From: Bradyrhizobium_A sp052115025
GTDB taxonomy: Bacteria; Pseudomonadota; Alphaproteobacteria; Rhizobiales; Xanthobacteraceae
Assembly (NCBI RefSeq): GCF_052115025.1
Contig: NZ_JBFRFW010000026.1
Location: 1-64,000 of the forward strand
Direction: 5' to 3'
Length of the DNA stretch: 64,000 nt
A program made the position numbers and the translations under genes. Below the pieces are notes generated by a model that did not search any database, was not told the origin of the DNA, and saw nothing but the letters and a program-made list of their open reading frames with translations. Below are positions 25,846 through 33,893 of this stretch, one piece after another. The stretch's first letter is position 1. Each line of letters opens with the position of its first letter.

Positions 25846-26606
25846 GGGTCTGTGTGGTGTTGAGTAATGTTGATGGGATGAGCCAGGCCACGCCTGTAGA
25901 ACGCCCAGAATGTCGCGAGCAGCGTGTCGTCGAGGATCTGCGCCTGCTTGGCGGCGATCTCGGCCGCCGGTGTCGCGGCGTAGGGAAGTCCGGTGGCCAG
26001 CAGGGCGAGTTGTGAGCGGCAGGCGCGCTCCAGGAACACGCCGGTCAGCGTGCAGGCCGCGATGGAGCGGCCGACGAAGGCGATGCCGTGGTTGCGCATC
26101 AGCACCGACGATGCGTCGCCAAGCGTATGCGCGAGCGCGGCGCCGAGCTGCGGGGTGTCGATGAGGCCGGTGGTGTCGTTGAAGCGCGGAACGCGCGGAC
26201 CGAGATAGACCGCCTCGTTGGTGACGGCGCGGAGCTCGACGTCGAGCGCGGAAAACGCAGTGGCGTGGAAGGGATGGCTGTGGCCGACGACACTGATGTC
26301 CGGCCTTGCGCGCAGGATCTCTGTGTGCAGCGGCCATTCCTTGTGGAGACGGCCGTCGCCGGCGAGGCGTCGACCGTCGAAGTCGATCAGCACGAAGTCG
26401 CTGGGATCTCGCACCTCGCCGAGGCCGATGCCCGAGCGCTTCAGCCACACGCCGCGGCCATCGGGATCGCGCAGCGACAGATGGCCGAGGGGCATGTCGG
26501 CGTGGCCCTGCTGGTGCAGGATGCGGCAGCCGCTGGCGAGTTGAAGCAGGTCGCGGGCGAGGGCGTCCGCGATCGGTGGTGCGCCGGCTGCCGCGCTGTC
26601 AGTCAT
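25842..26606 (-). CDS. Class II aldolase/adducin family protein
   Basis: A 254-residue putative metal-dependent aldolase or decarboxylase. The catalytic acid and metal ligands appear in LHKEWPLHTEILRARPDISV, VVGHSHPFHATAF (His-x-His) and SVLMRNHGIAFVG. The substrate is not predictable; relatives act on sugar phosphates or on aromatic hydroxy acids. It overlaps the padR stop by 4 bases upstream and the DUF2798 start by 4 bases downstream, so the three genes are probably translated together and repressed by PadR. Confidence 0.85.
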   Translation of the reverse strand: MTDSAAAGAPPIADALARDLLQLASGCRILHQQGHADMPLGHLSLRDPDGRGVWLKRSGIGLGEVRDPSDFVLIDFDGRRLAGDGRLHKEWPLHTEILRARPDISVVGHSHPFHATAFSALDVELRAVTNEAVYLGPRVPRFNDTTGLIDTPQLGAALAHTLGDASSVLMRNHGIAFVGRSIAACTLTGVFLERACRSQLALLATGLPYAATPAAEIAAKQAQILDDTLLATFWAFYRRGLAHPINITQHHTDP

Positions 26607-27223
26607 TTCACGTCCTCGATCGCGACCGCGGCGGCGTCGAGCGCGGCGGCGATGGCGCGGACCTGTTCGGGTGTCAGCGGTCCCCGCGACTGGCGCAGTT
26701 GCAGCGCGAGCCGCAGGTTCTCCATGGCGCGGACGAGCTGTGGCGCGGGTCCGGGCCGTTCCGCGGCGCTTGCCGCCTTGAGGCGGGCCAGCACCTCGTC
26801 GACGATGGTCTTGTTCTCTTCGAGATAGGCGCGCCCGGCGTCGGTGATCTCGTAGAGCTTGCGCGGGCCGTCCGGGGCGGTGACCGTGGCGAGGCCCATT
26901 TCCTGGAGCAGGGTGAGGGTCGGATAGACCACGCCCGGGCTCGGGCTGTAGGCGCCGCCGAGGGTCTCCTCGATGTCCTTGATCACCTCGTAGCCGTGGC
27001 GCGGACGCTCGGCGATCAGGTGCAGGATCAGGAAGCGAAGCTCGCCATGGCCGAACAACCGTCCGCCACGCCGGCCGCGTCCACGGCCAAAACCATGTTC
27101 GCCACGGCCGAAGCCGCCGTCGTGTTCCTCGCCGCGGTGGTGCCGTCCGTGCCGGCGATGTCCGTGCTCCGCGTCCTCGTGAAAGCCTTCGTGCCGATGC
27201 CGGCCGCCAAATCGATGTCTCAT
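26603..27223 (-). CDS. PadR-family regulator with His-rich N-terminus
   Basis: A 206-residue transcription factor. The winged helix spans ~residues 55-130 (GELRFLILHLIAERPRHGYE, VIKDIEETLGGAYSPSPG, YPTLTLLQEMGL), with the C-terminal dimerisation helix after it. The first ~55 residues are unusual: rich in His, Gly and Arg (RHRHEGFHEDAEHGHRRHGR), about one residue in five being His, which could bind a metal. PadR proteins usually repress their own operon in response to small ligands. The promoter has a PadR-like inverted repeat over its -10 element. First gene of a three-gene operon. Confidence 0.85.
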   Translation of the reverse strand: MRHRFGGRHRHEGFHEDAEHGHRRHGRHHRGEEHDGGFGRGEHGFGRGRGRRGGRLFGHGELRFLILHLIAERPRHGYEVIKDIEETLGGAYSPSPGVVYPTLTLLQEMGLATVTAPDGPRKLYEITDAGRAYLEENKTIVDEVLARLKAASAAERPGPAPQLVRAMENLRLALQLRQSRGPLTPEQVRAIAAALDAAAVAIEDVK

Positions 27224-27243
27224 GTGTCTTCTCGCTATAATTT

Positions 27244-27282
27244 AGATATATCGAAATATGATCTAGATAGCACAAAAGTCAA
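27244..27282 (-). promoter_or_regulatory. padR operon promoter with overlapping operator
   Basis: On the minus strand TTGACT (27282-27277) is followed by a 16-base spacer and CATATT (27260-27255), a good sigma-70-type pair. An imperfect inverted repeat, AGATATATCG (27244-27253) and AATATGATCT (27255-27264), overlaps the -10. An ATAT...ATAT core is usual for PadR operators, so autoregulation is likely. The element lies within 60 bases of the padR ATG. Confidence 0.6.
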
Positions 27283-27381
27283 GGCCCCCGCGAGCCGCTG
27301 CACGCGGGGGCCAGTTGGAAACGGGGAAATCGCAGCGGGATCCGCTGGTTAGTGCGTGCGCAAGGGGATGCGGCCGGCCGC

Positions 27382-28629
27382 TTACGGCCGTCCGGCGGCC
27401 GCCTCGCCCGCATCCACCATCGCCGGCTGGCGGAGCAGGCCGACGGCAGGGGACAGCAGGATGACCAGCGCCTGCAGGCCGAAGCCGGCGACGGCGAGGC
27501 ACAGGCACGCTTCGGCGCCATAGACGGCACCGACGATTGCGCCGATCGCTGCGCCGAGCGGGCGTGCGCCCCAGCTCATGATGTTGATCGCCGAGACGCG
27601 GCCGAGCAGGCGTGCGGGCGTCACCGCCTGGCGCAGCGTCGTGGTGCTGATCACCCACAGGATCGGGCCAGCGCCGAGAAGGAAGAAGCCGAGCCAGGCG
27701 ACCGGCGCCAGCGGCACGACAATGGTCAGCGCCAGGATCGCGGCGGCGAGAAAGCCGGAGACAGGGCCGAGCGCGATCACCGTGCCGAACGACAGGCGCG
27801 CGAGGATGCGTGTCGCCAGGAGCGCGCCAATGATCATGCCGACGCCGTACATGCCGAGCGTGACGCCGACGCCGGACGCGGAGAGCTGCAGGTGCCGCAC
27901 CGCGTAGGGCACGAACACCGCCAGCACCAGGAACGACGAGCTGTTGAAGATGAACTGGGTGATGAACACCGGCCGCAGCAGCGTGTGGGTGAACACGAAC
28001 GCCGCACCTTCGCGGATGTCCTGCAGCGGATGGCGTTGTGCGGCCGGCGGTCGCGCCGGCTCGGCGACGCCCGACAGCGTCACCACCGCAATCGCCGACA
28101 GCGCGGCGGCGACTCCGAACGCCGGCGCGGCGCCGACAAAGCCGACCAGCGCGCCGCCGAGCGCGGGACCGGCGGCGAATGCCACGGTGCGCGCGAGCTC
28201 GATGCGGGCGTTGGCGGCGGCGAGCGCGTCCGCGCCGACGAGGGCCGGCACCAGCGCCGGCGCAGCGACGCTGTAGACCACGGTGCCGCACACCGAGACG
28301 AAGCCGAACAGCGCGAGCAGCGGCATGCTGAGCGAGCGAGTGGCGATCAATGCGAGGATGACGACCAGCGCGGCGGCGCGCAGCGCCTCGGCGCCGGCCA
28401 TCAGCCAGCGCCGTGACATGCGGTCGGCGAGCAGGCCAGCGGGGATCGCAAACAGCACGAAGGGCAGGGTGAGCGCGGTCTGCAGCACGCCGGTCTCGCC
28501 TTCGCTGACGCCGAGCAGCAGCACGGCGACGATGGGCGCAGCGGCGAGCGCAATCTGCTCGGCGGACTGGGCGGCGAGGTTCGACCAGGCGAGGCGGTTG
28601 AAGGCGGGAGGTAGTGATGGCTTGGGCAT
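27382..28629 (-). CDS. MFS transporter (EntS-like exporter family)
   Basis: A 415-residue inner-membrane protein with about 12 hydrophobic segments. Between the second and third is the MFS loop GLLADRMSRRWLM. The overall pattern (LAWSNLAAQSAEQIALAAAP at the start, INIMSWGARPLGAAIGAIVG late) fits the MFS_3 group that includes the enterobactin exporter EntS and multidrug exporters. The substrate is unknown. The ATG at 28629 has AGGACC upstream; the frame is open further but that part is Pro/Gly-rich and non-coding in character. Divergent from mntH across 157 bases, so a shared metal-responsive promoter is possible. Confidence 0.85.
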   Translation of the reverse strand: MPKPSLPPAFNRLAWSNLAAQSAEQIALAAAPIVAVLLLGVSEGETGVLQTALTLPFVLFAIPAGLLADRMSRRWLMAGAEALRAAALVVILALIATRSLSMPLLALFGFVSVCGTVVYSVAAPALVPALVGADALAAANARIELARTVAFAAGPALGGALVGFVGAAPAFGVAAALSAIAVVTLSGVAEPARPPAAQRHPLQDIREGAAFVFTHTLLRPVFITQFIFNSSSFLVLAVFVPYAVRHLQLSASGVGVTLGMYGVGMIIGALLATRILARLSFGTVIALGPVSGFLAAAILALTIVVPLAPVAWLGFFLLGAGPILWVISTTTLRQAVTPARLLGRVSAINIMSWGARPLGAAIGAIVGAVYGAEACLCLAVAGFGLQALVILLSPAVGLLRQPAMVDAGEAAAGRP

Positions 28630-28735
28630 GATTCCAGGTCCTGCGGGGGGAACTGGTCCAGGCTTAGGCCTCGCACCGGGGGGCGACCCACCCGTTTCCG
28701 GACGAACGGCGACGGAAAACGGGTGGCGAGCTAGA

Positions 28736-28759
28736 TGCAGTTGCAAATTAGTTGCAATT
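28736..28759 (+). promoter_or_regulatory. Candidate Mur/Fur manganese-responsive box upstream of mntH
   Basis: Two TTGCAA units in 17 bases (GTTGCAAATTAGTTGCAA, 28740-28757), preceded by TGCA. TGCAA-rich motifs are known for the rhizobial manganese-responsive Mur/Fur regulator, and mntH of Bradyrhizobium is reported to be under Fur control by manganese. The site is about 30-50 bases before the mntH ATG. The consensus is from memory, so the assignment is moderate. Confidence 0.55.
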
Positions 28760-28786
28760 AGTTTCGGCCTATGCTGTTCTCCGAGC

Positions 28787-30163
28787 ATGGATGCGAAAAC
28801 ACCTTTTCCTGCGCCGGTGCCGTCGGCGAGCGGTCCGGAGCAAGCGGGCGGCTGGCGTGCCGCGCGGGGTGAGCCGTCGCTCGCCAACGTGTTCGGCTCG
28901 GTGCGGGTGGCGAAGGGCGGCTCGTTCTGGCGCAAGCTGCTGGCCTTCCTTGGCCCCGGTTATCTCGTGGCCGTCGGCTACATGGATCCGGGCAACTGGG
29001 CGACCTCGCTCGCCGGCGGCTCGAAGTTCGGCTATGCGCTGCTCGCGGTCGCGCTGATCTCCAACATCATGGCCATCGTGCTGCAGGCACTGTGCACGCG
29101 GCTCGGCGTCGGCTCGGGGCGCGACCTCGCGCAGGCCTGCCGTGACGCCTATCCGTCCTGGGTGGCCTGGCCGCTGTGGCTGTTCGCCGAGATCGCGATC
29201 GGCGCCACCGATCTCGCCGAGATCATCGGCACCGCTATCGGCCTCAACCTGCTGTTCGGCATTCCCCTCGAGATCGGCGTGCTGATCACCGCGGCGGACG
29301 TGTTCGTGATCCTCACCCTGCAGGCGCTCGGCTTCCGCTATGTCGAGGCGTTCGTGGTCGCGCTGCTCGGCGTCATCGCCGCATGCTTTGCGGTGCAGAT
29401 CGCCATGGCCGATCCGGACTGGGGCGCGGTGATCCGCGGCTTCGCGCCGACCATCGAGATCGTCTCCAACCGCGACATGCTGTATCTCGCGCTTGGCATC
29501 CTCGGCGCCACGGTGATGCCGCACAATCTCTACCTGCATTCGGGCCTGGTGCAGACCCGCGGCTATGGCCAGAGCGAGGCGGAGAAGCGCGAGGCGATCA
29601 GGCTCTCGACCATCGATTCCACCGTCGCGCTGTGCCTTGCGCTGACCATCAATGCCTCGATCCTGATCCTCGCGGCAGCGACCTTCCACAAGGCGGGCAG
29701 GACCGACGTCGCCGAGCTTGACCAGGCGCATGCCTTCCTGTCGCCGCTGCTGGGGTCGACGCTGGCGCCGTCGCTGTTCGGCATCGCGCTCTTGTGCTGC
29801 GGCCTCAACTCGACGGTGACCGCGACGCTGTCCGGCCAGATCGTGATGGAGGGCTTCATCCACATCAAGGTCGCGCCCTGGCTGCGGCGGATGATCACCC
29901 GCATGATTGCCATCGTGCCGGCGGCGCTGGTCACGCTGTGGTATGGCGAGAAGGGCACCGCGCAGCTCCTGATCCTCAGTCAGGTGGTGCTGAGCCTGCA
30001 GCTGCCGTTCGCCATCGTGCCGCTGGTGATGTTCACCGCGAGCCGCGCCAAGATGGGCGTGTTCGTCGCGCCGCGCTGGCTGACCGCGGCCGCAACGCTG
30101 ATCGCCGCCATCATCATCGTGCTCAACGCCAAGCTGGTGTTCGACTTCGTGACCGGCGGCTAG
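28787..30163 (+). CDS. mntH: Nramp-type Mn(II)/Fe(II) proton symporter
   Basis: A 458-residue inner-membrane importer of manganese with 11 predicted membrane segments. Metal-binding residues are in the TM1 motif VAVGYMDPGNWATSLAGG (DPGN) and in TM6 LGATVMPHNLYLHSG (MPHN). The ATG at 28787 opens MDAKTPFPAPVPS. A Mur/Fur-like box lies in front. Its TAG stop shares the four bases CTAG (30160-30163) with the stop of the converging DUF1772 gene. Confidence 0.95.
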   Translation: MDAKTPFPAPVPSASGPEQAGGWRAARGEPSLANVFGSVRVAKGGSFWRKLLAFLGPGYLVAVGYMDPGNWATSLAGGSKFGYALLAVALISNIMAIVLQALCTRLGVGSGRDLAQACRDAYPSWVAWPLWLFAEIAIGATDLAEIIGTAIGLNLLFGIPLEIGVLITAADVFVILTLQALGFRYVEAFVVALLGVIAACFAVQIAMADPDWGAVIRGFAPTIEIVSNRDMLYLALGILGATVMPHNLYLHSGLVQTRGYGQSEAEKREAIRLSTIDSTVALCLALTINASILILAAATFHKAGRTDVAELDQAHAFLSPLLGSTLAPSLFGIALLCCGLNSTVTATLSGQIVMEGFIHIKVAPWLRRMITRMIAIVPAALVTLWYGEKGTAQLLILSQVVLSLQLPFAIVPLVMFTASRAKMGVFVAPRWLTAAATLIAAIIIVLNAKLVFDFVTGG

Positions 30164-30591
30164 CTTGCGAGCACCCACAGGTCGGCGATGACAGCGGCAA
30201 CGCCGAGCGCGGTGCGCACCGCGTGCAGCCGTCCCCAGGACGCGATGAGGGCGCGGGAGGCCGCGCCGGCCTCGGTCTCGGGGATGGCTTTCAGGCGATT
30301 GTTGGTGGGCAGCATGGCGAACAGGGTCCACGGCCAGTTGGCGAGCATCAGCACGGCGCCGAGCGCCCAGCGGGCGTCGCCCTCGACCCACCACGCGGCG
30401 AGCGCCAGCAGGCCGGAGATGATCGCAAGGCTCGCCTGCATGGCGAGCCCGCGGGCGTAGCTCGGCTTCCATTCGGCCAGCAAGGCCCGGTCGTCCAGCC
30501 GGAGGCGGGCCGGCTGCTCGGCGACGTTGATGTAGAACGCGGCGCCGGCGAAGGCGGCGGCGGTGGTCAGCGCGAGGTATCCAGCCAGCAT
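30160..30591 (-). CDS. DUF1772 membrane protein
   Basis: A 143-residue protein with four hydrophobic segments (LAGYLALTTAAAFAGAAFY, ASLAIISGLLALAAWW, ALGAVLMLANWPWTLFAML, RTALGVAAVIADLWVL). PTNNRLKAI after the third is typical of DUF1772, a family related to anthrone-oxygenase-like membrane proteins. The function is unknown. GGAGG stands upstream of the ATG. It follows the HxlR gene by 43 bases on the same strand and is probably controlled by it. Confidence 0.82.
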   Translation of the reverse strand: MLAGYLALTTAAAFAGAAFYINVAEQPARLRLDDRALLAEWKPSYARGLAMQASLAIISGLLALAAWWVEGDARWALGAVLMLANWPWTLFAMLPTNNRLKAIPETEAGAASRALIASWGRLHAVRTALGVAAVIADLWVLAS

Positions 30592-30634
30592 GATGCGTCC
30601 TCCGTGAAGCGGTGTGCGCGGCGCCGTCGTCGTG

Positions 30635-31051
30635 TCAGTCGCTCTTGCTGCGGGTGTCGAAGGCCTGCCGTGCCTGCTCGATGTCGGTCATGTTGTCGAA
30701 CGCCCATTCGCCGAGTGCCTTGACCGGCTCGGCCAGCGAACGGCCTAGGTCGGTAAGGGCATAGTCCACCCGCGGCGGAATGGTCGGGTAAATGGTCCTG
30801 GTCACGAGGCCATCGCGCTCGAGGCCGCGCAGCGTCAGCGTCAGCATCCGCTGCGAGATGCCGTCGACGGTGCGCTTGAGCTCGTTGAAGCGTCGCGGGC
30901 CGCCCTGCAGCAGCATGATCACCAGCACGCTCCACTTGTCGCCGACCCGGGCGAGGACCGTGCCGACCGCCCGGCAATCCTCGATCCGGTGGGGAAGCTC
31001 AGGGGCGGTCACATCGGTGTGCGTGGGTTTCGTGGCTGTGCGCGAGGTCAA
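30635..31051 (-). CDS. HxlR-family transcriptional regulator
   Basis: A 138-residue winged-helix regulator. The family signature is VGDKWSVLVIMLLQGGPRRF, then NELKRTVDGISQRMLTLTLR and LERDGLVTRTIYPTIPPRVD with YALTDLG. A cysteine just before (EDCRAVG, ~residue 25) is at the redox-sensing position of many HxlR members that control quinone or electrophile defence. The start is TTG at 31051 (GTG at 31012 is an alternative). Divergent from the azoreductase gene, the typical arrangement of regulator and target. Confidence 0.87.
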   Translation of the reverse strand: MTSRTATKPTHTDVTAPELPHRIEDCRAVGTVLARVGDKWSVLVIMLLQGGPRRFNELKRTVDGISQRMLTLTLRGLERDGLVTRTIYPTIPPRVDYALTDLGRSLAEPVKALGEWAFDNMTDIEQARQAFDTRSKSD

Positions 31052-31154
31052 GGGCTGTTCCCAGGTTCAGAAAATGTGCCTTCTTGCGGGAAGTAAGCAC
31101 AGTCACTCATATAGTCCAGGGCACAAAATTATACCAAAACTCAAAAGGTGACTA

Positions 31155-31790
31155 ATGAGCGAGACCACGAAACTGCTGCACATCGACGCCAGCATTCTGG
31201 GCGGCCATTCGGTGTCGCGGCAGCTGTCCGCGGCGGTGGTGGACCGGCTGCGGGCGACCCATCCGGACCTCGCGGTGACCTACCGCGACATCGGCAGCGC
31301 GCCGCCGTCCCATCTGTCGGCAGTCCATCTCGCCGCGGCCCACGGTGCCGCCGTCGAGACCGAGGCGCTGGCGCGGGATCTGGCCGAGGGCCAGGCGGTG
31401 CTGGACGAGTTCCTGGCGGCCGACATCGTGGTGATCGGCGCGCCGATGTACAACTTCACGATCCCAAGCCAGCTCAAGGCCTGGATCGACCGCATCCTGG
31501 TCGCCGGCAAGACGTTTCGTTATTCGGCGACCGGCGTGGAGGGCCTGGCGGGCGGCAAGCGGGTGATCGTCGCGGTCTCGCGCGGCGGCTTCTATGGGGC
31601 CGACACGCCGATGGCGGCGGGCGAACACCTCGACACCTACCTGCGCTGGGTGTTCGGCTTCATCGGCATCACCGCGCCGGAGATCATCGTCGCGGAGGGG
31701 ATCCAGGTCAGCCCGGAGCATCGCGCGAAGGCCCTCGCCGGCGCGCTGGACACCGCCAGCCGCCTTCAGGCGCTGCCGCAGGTGGCGTGA
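31155..31790 (+). CDS. azoR: FMN-dependent NADH:quinone oxidoreductase/azoreductase
   Basis: A 211-residue flavodoxin-like cytoplasmic enzyme doing two-electron reduction of quinones and azo compounds. The phosphate loop is LHIDASILGGHSVSRQL, the FMN-binding strand is GAPMYNFTIPSQLKAWID, and AVSRGGFY is the third cofactor motif. AAAAGGTGACTA precedes the ATG. The gap to the divergent HxlR gene contains ACTcatatAGT (31105-31115), a possible HxlR operator, suggesting induction by quinones. Confidence 0.92.
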   Translation: MSETTKLLHIDASILGGHSVSRQLSAAVVDRLRATHPDLAVTYRDIGSAPPSHLSAVHLAAAHGAAVETEALARDLAEGQAVLDEFLAADIVVIGAPMYNFTIPSQLKAWIDRILVAGKTFRYSATGVEGLAGGKRVIVAVSRGGFYGADTPMAAGEHLDTYLRWVFGFIGITAPEIIVAEGIQVSPEHRAKALAGALDTASRLQALPQVA

Positions 31791-31848
31791 GCGATATCTC
31801 AGGAAGTTCCTGTAGATTGCTGATTTTTATGATGAAATGACCGTTCAT

Positions 31849-31958
31849 GATGCGTCGTTGCCGGGCTTGACCCGGCAATCCAGCCTCCTTGCCTTATGGC
31901 ACGACCGTTAAAGCTGGATCACCGGGTCTCGGCGCTGGCGCGCCGCCCGGTGATGACG
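31849..31958. repeat. Intergenic compound palindromic repeat
   Basis: Two hairpins stand in tandem: TTGCCGGG and CCCGGCAA around CTTGA (31859-31879), and TCACCGGG and CCCGGTGA (31919-31953). They are joined by complementary ATCCAG and CTGGAT. Motifs of this type (GCCGGGCTTGACCCGGC) are scattered between genes of Bradyrhizobium in large numbers. The copy lies between azoR and bpt, which converge, and may also act as a transcript end. Confidence 0.65.
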
Positions 31959-32037
31959 CGGAGAGGGTCAAAGTGCAGGTGCTTTGGACAGGCCAGCAGA
32001 GCGGGGTCGGCGAGGCGGCGTTCGACCGTCGGCACGC

Positions 32038-32811
32038 TCAGTCCTGCGGCTCCGCCGCGCCGCCGCCGGCATCGATGCGCAGCCAGCCGCTGGGGGCGAG
32101 GCGCTGCTGCGGCAGGAAGCGGCCCTTGTAGTCCATCTTCTTGGAGCCTTCGATCCAGTAGCCGAGGTAGACATAAGGCAGCCCCATCCGCCGCGCCCGG
32201 GAGATGTGGTCGAGGATCATGTAGGTGCCGAGCGAGCGGTCGTGCTCGGTCGGCTCGAAGAACGAGTAGACCATCGACAGCCCGTCGCTGAGGATGTCGG
32301 TCAGCGCCACCGCGATCAGGCGCTCGCCGCGGCCGGTGATGCCGCTGTCGGGGCCGCGGGTGCGGTACTCGATCAGCCGGGTCTGGACATGGGTGTCCTC
32401 CACCATCATCGCGTAGTCGAGCACCGTCATGTCGGCCATGCCGCCATGGCGATGGCGCTCGTCGAGATAGGCGCGGAACACCGAATACTGCTCAGACGTC
32501 GGCGCCGCCGCCCGCAACTCGCCAACGATATCGCTGTTGCGCGCCAGGACCTTGCGGAAGTTGCGGGACGGGCGGAATTCATTGGCGATCACCCGCACCG
32601 AGACGCAGGCCCGGCAGTTGTCGCAGGCCGGGCGATAGGCGATCGACTGGCTGCGGCGAAAGCCGCCATGGGTCAGGAGGTCGTTGAGGTCGCCGGCCTT
32701 GTCGCCCACCAGGTGGGTGAACACTTTCCGCTCATGACGTCCCGGCAGGTAGGGGCACGGCGAGGGCGCCGTCAGGTAGAACTGCGGGGTGTCGCGGGAG
32801 TGTTGCGTCAC
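32038..32811 (-). CDS. bpt: Aspartate/glutamate leucyltransferase
   Basis: A 257-residue aminoacyl-tRNA-protein transferase of the bacterial N-degron pathway: it adds leucine to N-terminal Asp or Glu so the substrate is taken by ClpS-ClpAP. The cysteine cluster PACDNCRACVSVRV and the arginyltransferase-fold segment LGTYMILDHISRARRMGLPY with YLGYWIEGSKKMDYK are diagnostic. It starts with GTG at 32811 (GGAGGCTGACGAG upstream). It lies in the leftward hemB-RDD-bpt group. Confidence 0.93.
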   Translation of the reverse strand: MTQHSRDTPQFYLTAPSPCPYLPGRHERKVFTHLVGDKAGDLNDLLTHGGFRRSQSIAYRPACDNCRACVSVRVIANEFRPSRNFRKVLARNSDIVGELRAAAPTSEQYSVFRAYLDERHRHGGMADMTVLDYAMMVEDTHVQTRLIEYRTRGPDSGITGRGERLIAVALTDILSDGLSMVYSFFEPTEHDRSLGTYMILDHISRARRMGLPYVYLGYWIEGSKKMDYKGRFLPQQRLAPSGWLRIDAGGGAAEPQD

Positions 32812-32968
32812 GGAATCTCGTCAGCCTCCGCCGAGAGCACTTTTCCAGCGAAGTGGATCGCGATTCGCGTGAACAAAATGCTCTACTTCGACAATACTGC
32901 AACCGCCGGTTCCGGTTCCGGTCTGGGAACCGGGGCCCGGACCTGACGCCCGGCCACGGACGGCCTCN

Positions 32969-33060
32969 CTTCCAAGGCGGGCCGCGGGACCCGCCAAGCT
33001 TCCAAGGCGGGCCGCGGGGCCCGCCAAGCTTCCAAGGCGGGGCCGCAGGGGCCCGCCAAG
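32969..33060. repeat. Three tandem copies of a 30-32 bp hairpin-forming unit
   Basis: The unit begins CTTCCAAGGCGGGCC and ends CCCGCCAAG: 32969-32998, 32999-33028 and 33029-33060. Each copy is a self-complementary GGCGGG...CCCGCC hairpin. They fill most of the 308-base gap between bpt and the RDD gene (32812-33119). An unresolved base (n) sits immediately left at 32968, as expected where short GC-rich repeats upset sequencing; the true copy number may differ. There are no spacers, so it is not a CRISPR. Confidence 0.85.
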
Positions 33061-33119
33061 CCATGATCCCATGATCGCCGCCGGACCGCTGACGGTCAAC
33101 GGAAGTTTCGCGTCACCGC

Positions 33120-33737
33120 TCAGACAGTGCGCATCGGCCGGGTGGCGACGCCGTAGGACGAGCGGTTGATGACCACGGTGCCGAGCACGATGTCGTGCAG
33201 CAGGCGCTTGCGGCCATTGAACAGGCCGACCACCAGCACCAGCGGGCTCAGCACCGAGATCGACACCCAGAACAGCACGGCATGGACGGCGCCGAGTACG
33301 AAATAGCCGGGCTCGCCGTACCAGGTGCGCAGCTGCAGATCCATCGCCCGCATGCCGACGGTCGCCGAGTGCGGGCCGCCGAGCGAGCTGCCGTAATAGA
33401 CCAGCGCCCAGATCACCGAGGCCGGCCACACCAGCCAGAACAGCGCCCAGCCGAGGCCGAGCGTGATCAGGCCGAACACGGCCACGAAGACGTAGGCCAG
33501 CGCCACCGGGATCGCGAGCACGACGAGGTCGATCAGGAATGCGAACACGCGCCGCAACAGCACGCCGCGGAACAGCTCCGGCTGCGTGACGGGGTCATAG
33601 GCGTGGGGCCGCGCCTCGAATCCGCCGGGGCTGCGCCAGGTTGAATCCTGTCTCGAATCCCGATTTGAATTCCAGGCCGAATCCTGCCGCGCGCCGTCGG
33701 CGCGCCAGTTGCCGTTACCCTGAGATTGATCCGACAT
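33120..33737 (-). CDS. RDD-domain membrane protein
   Basis: A 205-residue inner-membrane protein. After a hydrophilic N-terminus of ~50 residues come the RDD motif region (FRGVLLRRVFAFLIDLVVLA, the Arg-Asp pair in TM1) and three to four membrane segments. SATVGMRAMDLQLRTWYG and GRKRLLHDIVLGTVVI are the other family hallmarks. Some RDD proteins act in transport or ion homeostasis, but no role is established for this one. GGAGGG lies upstream of the ATG. The order hemB-RDD-bpt is shared across Rhizobiales. Confidence 0.85.
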   Translation of the reverse strand: MSDQSQGNGNWRADGARQDSAWNSNRDSRQDSTWRSPGGFEARPHAYDPVTQPELFRGVLLRRVFAFLIDLVVLAIPVALAYVFVAVFGLITLGLGWALFWLVWPASVIWALVYYGSSLGGPHSATVGMRAMDLQLRTWYGEPGYFVLGAVHAVLFWVSISVLSPLVLVVGLFNGRKRLLHDIVLGTVVINRSSYGVATRPMRTV

Positions 33738-33893
33738 CGCTCATCCCTCCGACGGCGCAACACATGGCGATGCGCCATTTCCGGCACAAGAGGGAGACAC
33801 GGGGCTCCCCGGCAAGTTCCCTGCGACAAGACGCGCAGATTTTACGGCGCCATTGTGGCGAAATGGTCGTCAGATGCGGCGCCGCCGCGCCGG

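Noticed and set aside
28769..30472. 567-codon antisense frame over mntH
   Set aside because: Arg/His/Gln/Asp-rich shadow of a membrane-protein gene; no domain.
32969..33060. Short tandem repeats considered as a CRISPR array
   Set aside because: Units abut with no spacers, and no cas gene is present.
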